Assembly: GCF_048128805.1 (NCBI RefSeq)
Contig: NC_136016.1
Span: 18,663,176 to 18,727,175, forward strand
Direction of reading: 5' to 3'
From: Centroberyx gerrardi
Lineage: Eukaryota > Chordata > Actinopteri > Beryciformes > Berycidae
Length of the DNA: 64,000 bases
Shown in pieces: positions 54,118 through 63,666 of the stretch (positions are counted from its first letter, which is position 1; every line of letters begins with the position of its first letter). The notes under the pieces are model-generated. The model was given only the letters and a program-made list of their open reading frames with translations. It made no database searches and was not told the DNA's origin. A program made the translations under genes and the position numbers.

Positions 54118-54158
<41 letters not shown>

Positions 54159-57100
54159 CCATGCATCAGGTCCTAGACACACTGAGTGACAGCACCAGCT
54201 CCACAACCGCCAATGACCTGGACCTCATCTTCCTCAAAGGCATCATGGAAAGCCCAGTGGTGAGTTTATACTGTATACTAATATGTGTATGTTGGAGTGT
54301 GTGTGTGTGTGTGTACATGTATGTACATATGCTTCTGTATATGATCTCTGTGGTGTGTATGTGTGGCATGTAGCATGGCACATCCCATAGTTTCTAAATT
54401 GACTGTGATATTTTATGTCCGGCGTTGGACAAACTAACGGAACAACACATGAAAAATGGCTTTGGCTTTGATGTAACTAAATCACAGTTACAAAGGCAGC
54501 TACACAGTCGGGTCATATTAAGTTGAATGCCATTTAGCTGTATATCAGCTTCAAAAGAGGTCTGACAACCACTTTTATATGTGCGTTTCAAAGCAGCATG
54601 AAGCAACTAACAGAGTTCCAAAGTGGCCAAATAGTCGGTGCCCGAATTGCAGGTGCATCAATCAGAAGAACTTTAATGTGGCAAAGGGAACAGTCTGGAT
54701 AATCATAACATTTGCCAAACATGGACAAACCGCATCATCAGAGAGGAACAGTGGTCACAAGTCGAAGCTCTTCGAAAGGGACAGACGGACACTTAACAGG
54801 ATAGTTGCTAAACACCACAAAACTGCGGCCTTGAAAGTGACCACAGAATTGAATCAAAACCTCTGTGACACACTCTCAACCAAAACTGTATGTTGTGAGC
54901 TTCACAAAGCTGCTATTTAAAGCAGGGCTGCCATTAGCCAAGGCCAACGGACAAAGATGCATAACCTGGTGCAAGGAGCACAAAACCTGGAGCCCTGAGC
55001 AGTGGAGGAAAGTGACATGGTCTAAAGAGTCTGATGAGTTTTTCACCCTTTTTTCCCACATCCAGACAGGTTTATGTTTGGAGAAAGCAAAAGGATGCCT
55101 TCAACCCACAATGTCTGTTGCCAGCTGTTAAAAAACATTGTGGTGAATCTGTAATAGTTTGAGCAGCCATCTCATGAGAGTCATCGGGTCGGATAATTGC
55201 TCTGCATGGCCGTATAACAGCCAAGGAATATGAGGCCATGTTAGTACATCCTGTGGTGAAAACACTGTTCACACATGATGTTTCCATATTCCAAGATGAT
55301 AATGCCCGCATACACACTGATAAACAAATTCAAGTGGTTTTAAGAACAGCGGGATGAAGTCAAACTCCCCAATCAGCAGATCTAAACGTCACTGAACCTT
55401 TATGGGAAGTAGATTTCCACCTCCTTCATCCCTCAAAGAGCTGGAGGCTTTCCTTCTTGAAGAAAGGTCCAGTATCCCCCTGCACACAGTTCAGGACTTG
55501 TGTGACAGCATTGCAAGGAGGATTGAAGGTGTTCTGAAGGAAAGGGGTAGCCATACTACTTAGTGGGTACTTGATATTCATGTATTGTTACCTGTTTCCT
55601 CTATTTTGACCACCTCCTGTATATCAGTAAGAATAAACAAGATAAATTTTCAAATCCATGTTGCATTTACTCGGGCCTCACTTGGACAGCTGCCCAGACG
55701 TTGGATTAAGCCTAGTCCTGGATGGAAAATCACTGGAAGCAAATCAGTGGTTTCTCCAAGGACATCAAGCCTTCGTCCAAGAAAACTCACAAACTGGCTG
55801 CCAGCATTCCTTTGTTGTCTTGACTGGCCTCAAAAAGCCTTTTTCTCCAGGATTATAGACATAGCCATAGAGTACACAAATAGAAACCTGAAATATGATT
55901 AGAAAATACATTTACAGATACAATGCTGTAAAAAGGTATTCACCCCCTATCTGATTTTCGGCATTTGTGCAGTTTTGAAACGGAATGTAATCAGATCTTC
56001 AACCAAAACATACAGTATTATCAGATAAAGTCAGATAAGGATCCTGCGAACAAACACAAAGTTTCATACTTTATGTCATACTTTCATTATATATTAAATA
56101 AACTTATGCAACACTTAATTTTTTGGTAACTGGTAACACCACCTTTAGCAGCAATAACCAACCAAGGCTTTCTGTAGTAATCAATCAGTTTCTCGTAGAA
56201 CTGATTCAACATTTCTGGATTTTCAAGCATGAGCTGCTTGTTTCAGGTCATGCCACAACATCCCAACGGGGTTTGGGTCTGGACTTTGACCGGGCCATTC
56301 CAGATCTTGTAGACTTGCTTATGTGTTTCTGGTTGTCTTACTGCATGACGCAGTTCAGTGTCATTTTCAGCGCACAGATGGATGGCTTGACATTCTCCTG
56401 CAAAATTCTCTGATCCAAAACAGAATTCATAGTTTCTTCATGGCAAAATGTCCCGGTCCTGATGCAGCAAAGCATCCCCACACCACAATGTCACCACCAT
56501 ATTTGACCATCGGTACGTTGTTCCTATTGTGTTCCTATTGTGGTTCGGTTTTGGGCCTAACATGACGGTTTCCATGTTGGCCAAAAAGTCCCACTTTAAA
56601 CTAGGGATTTATCGAAATTCAATATATCGCGATGCAAAAATGTGACAATATGTATCGTGGGGCAGAAAAATGAATCGCGATATAAGCTACATTTTATTCT
56701 GCTGTAGTAATCACAAATGAGACGGCTTGCTCATCACAATTTCACAAGCTCTCCATCCAAATTGTATTATTTGCACTTTGTAATGACATTTTTAAATTGT
56801 TGTTTACGTTCTAGCGAGCCAATGCCATCGCTAGAAAGATTTGTGGCTCAGAAATAAACATAATTCTGCACAGTCACACTTTGTTGTCATTGAACTTTTA
56901 TTTATTAAATCGTATCATGGTTGTATCGAATCGTGAACCCCATATCGCGCATCAAATCGTATTGTGAGATAAGCATATCATCCCATCCCTACTTTAAACT
57001 CATCTGTCTATCCAACATTCTCCCAGAACCCCTGAGAATCATCCAGGTGATTTTGGCAAACCTAAGATGAGCTTTCATGTTCGTCTTACTGAGCAGTTTT

Positions 57101-58237
57101 CAGCTTGTTATTCTGCCACGATTCCCATTTTTCCAGTCAATGTCCTGAACGCTGAATGTAGCCGACAATTGCTTTTTCACAGCTGAAGATTGCATGTTCG
57201 ATTTCCTTGGACACCAAACGTAATAAGCACCAAACTTTGGTGTCGTATTTTTATTTCTCTCAGACTCCCTCGACAAACTGCTGCCAGCCACAGAAACATC
57301 CGAGCATGTTCAGTCTGGAAAATGTGTAAAAATATTTTGTCTGCCACACAGAATGCACCGCCTGAAGGGCACACCAATTTATTTATTTCTCTTACAGAGT
57401 AGAGTAGCCTTGTTTCATTCAGGAAAGGAGAGGTTTCTTTGTGAATGAAATCAACCTAATGCCAAAGAGACTCCAGCTGACTCTCCCCAAAAAAATACAA
57501 CTACAAAAATACACTTTGTTCCTAGAAGCAGACATTTAAATAATTCTTCTCGTGAGAAGTCCCTCTGATGAACCCCATCACGACGTGTTCTCCAGCTTAA
57601 CATGGAGGAGAGCTGCTTCGCTGTTACGGCTTACAGCTTTTTGAAGTGAAGGAAGACGAGTGAAGGATTAGCGGCGGCAGACTGGCTTTTTTCAGAGTTT
57701 CATCCCACTATGTCCAAGTCCTCTTCCTTCTTCCCTTTCCTGCCGAGAGCATAATTTAATATCCAGTGTCTTTTAAAAGTTTGGTTTTCCAAAAGCAAAA
57801 GGAAGAGAGGGGAAAAAGTGCATTACTGTTGCAAAAGTATATATGGAAAAAAAATACGGATGCAGTTCACTTCACATACTTAAATTCATTGTTTGCCTCC
57901 TGTTTCGGCTGTCAACAGTCACATTAGTATGGATAACCACATTTATCATTCTAACGCTGCACCGTGAGTGTTATCGCCGTTGCACCAGTAGTTCACATCC
58001 AGTTAATACACAGAGGCGGCTGGCACTCCGGGGCCTTGAGGCTCCTCTGTCCCGGGAGTTAGACTGTTCTGTGGGTCGCTTCTCGTAAGAGAGGACAGAG
58101 TCGGAGGTAAAGGGCTGTGTGGTCTCACTCAGTAATTCAGAGGCAGTTCTGCTCAGGAAAAAAGGAGGAGATGGGCGATCCACAGGGAGCATTAGGGAGC
58201 ACTGCATCAAATGCCTCCCATTTTGCCGAGGAACAGA

Positions 58238-58288
<51 letters not shown>

Positions 58289-61200
58289 CCTCTCCTCTCA
58301 AGGCTGATTGATTTCCCCTCGGCGGAGAGGTGTGTGTATGAGAGCATGACGCTGTTGTTTGTTTGTACGTGTGTGAGAACTGCACTGTTTCGAGCGTGCG
58401 AGCCTGTGTGTGTGTGTGTGTGTGTGCCGGCGTATTGATGAGCATTCGCATAAAAGATGAATCTGCTGATGTGAGCTGTGAGAGTAACCAAGCCCCCGCT
58501 GAAGGATGTGAAAAGGATTTCCAAGATTATAGTTTATCTTGACCCCACGGTGGATCTATAAACACTTAACACACTATCACTTAATGTGCTGAGAGGGAGA
58601 AAGAACATGATGAGAGAGAGGGATAAAGAGCGAGTCTGTGTCCGTGTGTATGCATATGCCATAGTGACTCCGGTGAATTGTGCTGATTGCACCACACTCA
58701 CTAGAGAATGATGCAATCAGCACAACTCACAATTCTCTAATGAGTCTGAAAGATGATTAGGCCCACAACGAGCGGATATCGACAACAGGAGCTATCACCA
58801 TGCAAAAGAGCTTCCACAGTGCTAGATCATTATCAGTTATGGCTCTGGCACTGAGTCGCTGCTTGGCTCCGTATCTAACAGAGCAATCAGGACTATTGAA
58901 GCATTTAGGACAGCTAAAGGAGCTGACACTTGCTTTTAGACATTCAGTCAGGTGTCCTGTGTATTTTTAACCCAACTCCCAGGCCGTCTAAAATCCTCGT
59001 TCAAAGAGTAAATGAGACTCTGTAAGGTCTGATGTGCACATCTAGTGCCAAATGGCCTCCAAAACAAGGTGTTCTGGCTCTGTTCAGAATCCCTGGCATA
59101 CAAAACAACTTACACAAAATAATTCTCTCATCATTACGTGCAGCATTGTCAAATCATTGCAAGGGCATTGCATGCATTTTAAAGTCTTGTTAATGTCTTT
59201 GAAACATGGTATGGTTATGGTTCGATTTATATGGGACCAGTTGTATTGGCAAGGATTAAGTAACACTTAAAGCATCCTCTGAGCGGAAATACCACTGAAT
59301 AAAACATCTCAGTCAAAGCCAGTGTCTGAAACTGTCCCATGATCCTTTACCTCAGTATTATTTAAAGGGGCATTGAGTAATCTATGACCTTTATCAGCGT
59401 CTATCGATGACCAGTAGGAATTGCAATAAAATTGATTGAACTTGTCTCCACCCCCACCCCCCCACCCCCACCCCCCCTTTGAGCTACGGTGGCCTGTAAT
59501 TGACACAAACAATAAAGTCACATTTCCACAATTGAGAGGAGTAAGCTAGCTAATTAGAGCAGACATTGAACAGCATCGTCTAGTGAAGAGGTGATACATC
59601 ACCCTGCCAAATACTGGAATAACAATAATAATAATAATGCTTTGTCATTTGCTGTTTTGGCTTGAGCCTGAGGTTTTTTAGCCTTCATAGCTGAAATATT
59701 TTGTGTTCGTTGCAGCGTCCTCCATCTTTGAGCAGTTGAAAATGTTGAGTAGGTTTGCGGGGGAAGGAGATTGGGAGTGGCTTGAAATGCCAGGAATCGT
59801 TGAGTCATTGGTATTGATCAACAACCCTATCAACTGCCTGCAGATTTATTATGGCCATTTAGTTCAATAGGGCAGTAGAAATATTGCCCCTCTAACAAAA
59901 TTTCCGTCATCATTTTGTCTTCAAAAGTAACCAGCAAATCCGCAGCAGTGTGAAAACAGAGGTATTCAACAGTGATTCTCTAGGTCGTGTGTGTGTGTCC
60001 CTGGTTCTCTGACCAGTGTAACACTTCAGCCTCCATGTTGTCGCGTTGTCCAAGGGCCAGACCCCGACAGCTTGCTCCATCAGGTTGCCGGGTCTTCTGC
60101 CAAGACACCGGATGAGCTCGGTCCTGCTGCAGTATCACTGAACGGGGCTGTAAGTGTGTGTGAGTGTGGGGTGTGTGTGTGGGGTGTGCGCGCGCCAAAC
60201 CTTCATTGTGTGTGTGGTATGTGTATGTGACAGTTTGTGTGTACAGCATGTGTGTACTAAAGTGCATGTCATCATTTTTGTGTGTGTATTTCTGTGTATG
60301 TGAGTGTATGCATGCAACAATTTGTGTGTATCTGTATCTATTTGTGTGTGTGTGTGTGTGTGTGTGTGTCTGCGCACCATATCCTGTCTCTCAGCAGGGA
60401 CTCTCCTCCTCTCTTCCCCAAACAAACATCGCGGCTGCCAGCGCCGTCGACAGACCCACCAGAGAATTCCTCTGTGGGATCGCCTGACAATGTGAATCTT
60501 CATAAACAAGATCGCTCGCTCTACAGTGGCAAATTATGCTACTGGAAATTATTTATGATCCATGTGGTTTGGACAAACTGTTGACATGTAATTACGTTAT
60601 GTGGGCCTGTGCCATTATGCAATTAATGAAATTAGTTGCTGTTGTTCCCTGTTGCTATGTTAAGACCTTTTTAAGTATTTGATTATATGGTTCGTTTGAT
60701 TGATTTCTGTGGTTGTTTTACTTTTGCATGATTAATTTCTACCATATTTCAGTGCAAATACCTACGCTAGGCTCATTTATTCACAAAGTATAACATGCTA
60801 TCCTCAGTTCCCTGATAAAAAATATTTCAAACCAAAACAAATGATCCCCAGCGGCACCCTGGTGATTCGGGGGAAAACGATACCAGGCAGGAAAGGACAA
60901 AGTCATTCATTTTGCATCAGTGACCCTCGACCGGAGGCGTAGAAGCCATGTCCAATAACCACAGACCCCCGTGTCCTTGGCACCAGAGGAAGAGAAAGTG
61001 AAAAATTCATGTTTCCTGAAATATTGATGCTTCACAGCACACGGGAGGAAAAACCCACAGGAGACAAGATTTGACTCCAGTTTGTGCTGTTTTCTGGATG
61101 GAGTATTTTTCAGTCAAGATTTATGAGTGGGGGCTGCGTGTTGTTTTATGCAGGAGTTGTTTCCAGGTTGTTGTACTTGTTGTTTGTTATTGTGCCCTTT

Positions 61201-62855
61201 ACTGTGCCACTAAATCATAAGAAATTGGTCTGCAGAAGTCAGAAAATATTTCATTAACAATTGGTCAAGGAGGATTAACCGCTCACTGGGCAGGTACACT
61301 AATGTACCTGAAAGTTATGAATTCCTTTTTATTGGCTTTATTCAGACAGTATATTAGAAGTTCATAGAGACTTTGGTAGGAAAAAAAGCACAGTGCAATA
61401 TCAGGGAATTTAGTGGTCCTGGCATTTAGGATGGGAGAATGAACCTCTTTATCATCCCTGCAGCAGAAATATGATGATCTCACATATTTTTTTATCCTCA
61501 TCAAACCCCAGGCCCATGAGCGGTTTGAGGAACCCAAGCTGGAGGCTGTGAGGGAGAACAACATGGAGCTGGTCCAGGACATCCTGAAGGATCTCAGCCC
61601 GCTCGCACAGAGGAGCCAGGCGGCCGACGAGCTGGCCCGCATCCTGAAGGAGCCTCACTTCCAGGTCTGGAGAACAGGGTTCATACCTCAGATCAGAGCT
61701 GTAACAGACATTGAGGGAAAAGCCATAGTTAATGTAATGTAATGTAATGACTAATAATGAACCAATACACTACTAATATGAATGTTAATCAGCAACTTAA
61801 TTAATTAATAGTTAATATGTGTTGTTCCCTATCTAAAGTGTTACTGAGCTATTTTATATATTTTACTGTGTGCATATGTGTGTCAATTAACTCTATATGA
61901 TTGCATTAAACAGACCAAAGCAAGACCACCTGATTTATGCAGTAAAACATAATTCTGTTATCATCATTGTCATCATTCTCATCATCATCATCAACTGTTT
62001 CCATCACTTGTCCCGGCCCACAGTCCCTCCTGGAGACTCATGACTCGGTGGCGTCCAAAAGCTATGAGACTCCTCCCCCCAGCCCCTGCTCCTTCATGGA
62101 CGCAGCCCTCAACAACCAGCCTGTGCCCCCCGACGCAGTCAGGATGGTGGGCATCCGTAAGGTGTCCGGAGAGCACCTGGTAAGACCAAACAGTTAGAGA
62201 ACTACACTTTATGCCCCTTTGCAGGTGAATGGGTAGTAGGGTAGAGCTTGGAACGACGGCTCTTATGCTAATGGGTTTTATTCCCACTGGGCGCGCCAAT
62301 TTAAAAATGAATACCCTTCTGTAAATTGTAAACCGATAAAATCCCTCATTAAATGGTATGATTTGTGGTTTAGGAGCAGCACATGCACTCAGCATAATGG
62401 CACCTGTTTGTAGCATTGTTTAAAGGGGCAATAAGTTAGATTTTTACTGCCCCATAGCATAGAATGGAATGATTTATCTGACAGGGTTGTTGATCAATAA
62501 CAAGGACTCAACAGTTACTACGCCAGGTGTTGAGATTTCTGGCTTTCAGAACTCACTTTCTGGCCTGAAGTCTCTGTTTTGGAACAAGAGCTCCTCACCC
62601 ACTGGAGGTTCAAGACCCACCCCCACCCCCCACCCACCTACTCGCATTTTAAACAGGGACGGTGCTAGAGACTTGTGTTCTATCGATATTACAATTCCTT
62701 GGTCGCCCATGGGGGTCGATACGGGTCATAGATTCCTTAATTCCCTTTAATTGTTCTGAGGAATTCAACTTTTGCATTTGTGTAAAATAGATTTTGTATT
62801 GATCCTGTCTAGTTAGCCCACATAACAAACGCCTGCTTCTTCACCCATCTCTGCG

Positions 62856-62906
<51 letters not shown>

Positions 62907-63137
62907 CAGGGAGTGACTTTTCGCGTGGAGAGCGGCGAGCTGGTGATTGCCAGGATCCTGCATGGCGGCATGATCGACCAGCAGGGTCTGCTCCACGTGG
63001 GTGACATCATCAAGGAGGTGAACGCCAAGGAGGTGGGGAACGACCCCAAAGTGCTGCAGGACATGCTGAAGGAGGCCAGCGGCAGTGTGGTGCTGAAGAT
63101 CCTGCCCAGCTACCAGGAGCCACACACACCGCGACAG
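43065..63137 (+). CDS. mpp2: mpp2 (MAGUK p55 subfamily member 2), 5' part of gene
   Basis: MPP2 is a membrane-associated guanylate-kinase-like scaffold at cell junctions and synapses. Five coding exons are present: 43065-43155, 54159-54259, 61512-61664, 62024-62179 and 62910-63137, all phase-consistent (243 codons). Order: an N-terminal leader beginning MAGSLFGRLSLEEEDSANSL; AMHQVLDTLS and DLDLIFLKGIMESPV, where the L27 region begins; the L27C helices from AHERFEEPKLEAVRENNMEL; the linker YETPPPSPCSFMDAALNNQP; and a PDZ domain opening GVTFRVESGELVIARILHGG. The linker (ETPPPSP, VPPDAVRMVGIRK) favours MPP2 over the paralogue PALS2/MPP6. SH3, Hook and guanylate-kinase exons are expected past the window. 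A six-residue V-R/K-S-L-A-K segment expected between exons 2 and 3 was not located. Human PYY and MPP2 are also neighbours. Confidence 0.92.
44247..44325. repeat. (TG)n(GA)n compound microsatellite
   Basis: TG then GA tracts, repeated twice with a short spacer at 44291-44300. A related (CA)n follows at 44459-44501. Confidence 0.92.
45325..45406. repeat. (TCTG)n / (TG)n compound microsatellite
   Basis: A mix of TCTG and TGTG units resolves into about 18 TG. Confidence 0.93.
46219..46250. repeat. (CA)n microsatellite
   Basis: Sixteen CA units. Confidence 0.93.
47521..47697 (+). repeat. GGTTAGG-type repeat with a (TTAGGG)7 block
   Basis: Degenerate GGTTAAGGTTAGGCGACTAAAA units at 47530-47620 lead into seven perfect TTAGGG at 47646-47687. 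The degenerate leader shows that the block probably grew from a local GGTTAGG minisatellite. Confidence 0.9.
50166..50240 (+). repeat. possible fragment of a fish dispersed repeat
   Basis: AAGTTCAAGTTTGTTTGTCA ... CAATGAAATGCTTAC resembles the tail of a widespread fish repeat. Bounded by GAAA-rich simple sequence on both sides. Confidence 0.35.
51950..52317. mobile_element. Tc1/mariner MITE
   Basis: Terminal inverted repeats CACTGCCAGTCAAAAGTTTG and its near-perfect complement (one mismatch in about 28), flanked by TA on both sides (51948-51949, 52318-52319). 368 bp with no transposase. Classic non-autonomous Tc1/mariner structure. Confidence 0.92.
52414..52749. mobile_element. hAT-type MITE
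   Basis: Ends CAATGATTCTCAACC and GGTTGAGAACCACTG-type inverted repeats (observed right end GTTGAGAACCACTG). Perfect 8-bp target duplication CTCTAGCT at 52406-52413 and 52750-52757. 336 bp, no ORF. The body is rich in GGACCCC-type blocks as in common vertebrate hAT elements. Confidence 0.9.
53695..53738. repeat. (TG)n microsatellite
   Basis: About 22 TG units followed by a GA-rich tract to about 53775. A (TC)n tract lies at about 53900-53921. Confidence 0.93.
54121..54156 (+). repeat. (GT)n forming the mpp2 exon 2 acceptor region
   Basis: Eighteen GT units immediately followed by AG at 54157-54158, the splice acceptor. The pyrimidine tract (TTCTTTCTTTTCTTTCTGC) lies before the repeat rather than next to the AG. 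Confidence 0.93.
54159..54259 (+). CDS. mpp2: mpp2 exon 2: AMHQVLD and start of L27
   Basis: Phase 1 in, phase 0 out; donor GTGAGT at 54260. Encodes AMHQVLDTLSDSTSS and DLDLIFLKGIMESPV, the conserved opening of the MPP2/PALS2 L27 region. Confidence 0.92.
54414..55622 (+). mobile_element. degraded Tc1-like transposon
   Basis: About 1.2 kb in mpp2 intron 2. Imperfect inverted ends (GTTGGACAAACTAACGGAAC on the left against the complement of GTTTCCTCTATTTTGACCACC on the right). It encloses a broken transposase reading frame on the + strand. Confidence 0.8.
54598..55563 (+). pseudogene. Tc1/mariner transposase pseudogene (+ strand)
   Basis: Recognisable pieces of a Tc1 transposase occur in order on the + strand: MKQLTEFQSGQIVGARIAGA (helix-turn-helix start), WSPEQWRKVTWSKESDEF (around the first catalytic Asp), and SIPLHTVQDLCDSIARRIEG near the C-terminus. 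Several stop codons and frameshifts break the frame, and the catalytic Asp-Glu context is damaged, so the copy is inactive. Family length is about 340 residues; the span here fits a full-length but decayed copy. Confidence 0.85.
55640..55918. repeat. possible short dispersed repeat between the two Tc1 elements
   Basis: Contains TTAAGCCTAGTCCTGGATGG, resembling a fish MITE. No ends or target duplication identified. Confidence 0.25.
56110..57130 (-). pseudogene. Tc1/mariner transposase pseudogene (minus strand)
   Basis: Read on the minus strand, pieces of Tc1 transposase appear in order: LKFAKITWMILRGSGRML, then (after the inserted MITE) SLFGQHGNRHVRPKTEPQ, MVKYGGGDIVVWGCFAASGP, VYKIWNGPVKVQTQTPLGC and LENPEMLNQFYEKLIDYYRK. 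GGG-x-x-VVWGCFAASG is diagnostic of the family. Stop codons plus the inserted MITE make it non-functional. It ends at about 56110, tail-to-tail with the + strand copy. Confidence 0.85.
56602..56991. mobile_element. hAT-type MITE inserted in the Tc1 pseudogene
   Basis: 390 bp with TAGGGAT...ATCCCTA ends and a perfect 8-bp target duplication CTTTAAAC (56594-56601 and 56992-56999). The body is rich in ATCGCGAT words. It interrupts the transposase frame just after the region of the first catalytic Asp, so it inserted after the Tc1 element arrived. Confidence 0.92.
58241..58285. repeat. (TC)n microsatellite
   Basis: About 22 TC units. Confidence 0.94.
60343..60369. repeat. (TG)n microsatellite
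   Basis: About 13 TG units within a longer TG-rich stretch from about 60148. Confidence 0.9.
61512..61664 (+). CDS. mpp2: mpp2 exon 3: L27 C-terminal helices
   Basis: Acceptor TCAAACCCCAG ends at 61511, donor GTCTGG at 61665; 51 codons, phase 0 both sides. Encodes AHERFEEPKLEAVRENNMEL and ADELARILKEPHFQ. L27 domains pair with other L27 proteins such as LIN7. Confidence 0.95.
62024..62179 (+). CDS. mpp2: mpp2 exon 4: L27-PDZ linker
   Basis: Acceptor CGGCCCACAG ends at 62023, donor GTAAGA at 62180; 52 codons, phase 0. Encodes SLLETHDSVASKSYETPPPS and VPPDAVRMVGIRKVSGEHL, diagnostic for MPP2. Confidence 0.95.
62400..62640. repeat. possible MITE-like repeat
   Basis: Starts TTTAAAGGGGCAATAAGTTA, similar to ends seen at about 59360 and 63181. 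The far boundary is not resolved. Confidence 0.35.
62859..62907 (+). repeat. (TG)n directly before the mpp2 PDZ exon acceptor
   Basis: About 20 TG units, then TATGTGTGC and AG at 62908-62909. The pyrimidine-rich part lies before the repeat. Confidence 0.93.
62910..63137 (+). CDS. mpp2: mpp2 exon 5: PDZ domain
   Basis: Donor GTCAGA at 63138; 76 codons, phase 0. Encodes GVTFRVESGELVIARILHGG, LLHVGDIIKEVN and SGSVVLKILPSYQEPHTPRQ. GVTF is the carboxylate-binding loop of the PDZ domain, the equivalent of GLGF. The SH3 exon is expected downstream. Confidence 0.95.
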
Positions 63138-63180
63138 GTCAGACACACACCAGACACTTCAACTGGAATTATATAAAGGC

Positions 63181-63666
63181 GTTAAAGTAACAATCTGTGA
63201 CACTTTCATAAAAATTGCTGTTTTTCTACTCTCTATAGCTGATTGATAGAACACAATAGTGATTAAACCTATACCAAGTTCATGAAAGCTTTTACATTTG
63301 CTGTTCTTCTGGTGGCTCTTTCCTGGAAAAATCCTCTGGCGCACGGGAAGTAATGTTGCGTTTTAGGTTTCCAGCAGTAGCAACAGCTTTGTTTTGAATA
63401 AACAGAAGAAGAACTGGGTAGTTAGCATCAGCAGTGATAGCCACCATGGCTGAACAGACAAAGAAAAGAGCGCCAGCTACAGAAACTCAAACTTCACTGA
63501 CAGAAAATCCAAGGAAAAAGACGTCTCAGTCCCGCCCACACTGTTTGATTGACAGGTGATCTCTGGGAAGTGCAGTGCAGAAACACCACAGCAATGAGCG
63601 CTGAGCACAAAAGACATCACCAAAATAAAAAATAAAAAAGAGGATCTTGCAGATTAGCACTTTAAA
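63181..63666. mobile_element. MITE-like element in mpp2 intron 5
   Basis: Ends TTAAAGTAACAATCTGTGAC and ...CAGATTAGCACTTTAA form an imperfect inverted repeat (TTAAAGT-x-x-x-AATCTG). 486 bp, no ORF. No clear target duplication. Confidence 0.6.

Larger units (their letters stand above)
43156..54158 (+). other. mpp2 intron 1 (11 kb)
   Basis: No exon recognised inside. Contains (TG)n/(GA)n at 44247-44325, (CA)n at 44459-44501, (TCTG)n(TG)n at 45325-45406, (CA)n at 46219-46250, TTAGGG repeats at 47646-47687, a purine-rich stretch at about 49566-49745, (TTCC)n at 50657-50690, and the DNA-transposon remnants listed separately. Confidence 0.7.
55919..57130 (-). mobile_element. second Tc1-like transposon, minus strand, split by a hAT MITE
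   Basis: The left end on the + strand, TACAATGCTGTAAAAAGGTA, matches the terminal motif of a fish Tc1 family. The transposase reads on the minus strand. The distal end past about 57130 was not resolved. A MITE occupies 56602-56991. Confidence 0.75.
57131..61511 (+). other. mpp2 intron 2, distal part
   Basis: No exon seen. Holds (TC)n at 58241-58285, C-rich sequence at about 59448-59477, (TG)n at 60343-60369, and at about 59360-59610 a stretch with TTTAAAGGGGCATTGAGTAA that resembles fish MITE ends. Confidence 0.45.

Noticed and set aside
60135..60509. ORFs of about 100-124 codons on both strands near 60.2-60.5 kb
   Set aside because: They translate TG/CA repeats (Cys-Val and Thr-His runs) with no domain.
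62910..63137. Assignment of the scaffold gene to PALS2/MPP6 or MPP3
   Set aside because: The PDZ sequence is close to all, but the ETPPPSP and VPPDAVRMVGIRK linker and the pyy neighbour favour MPP2.
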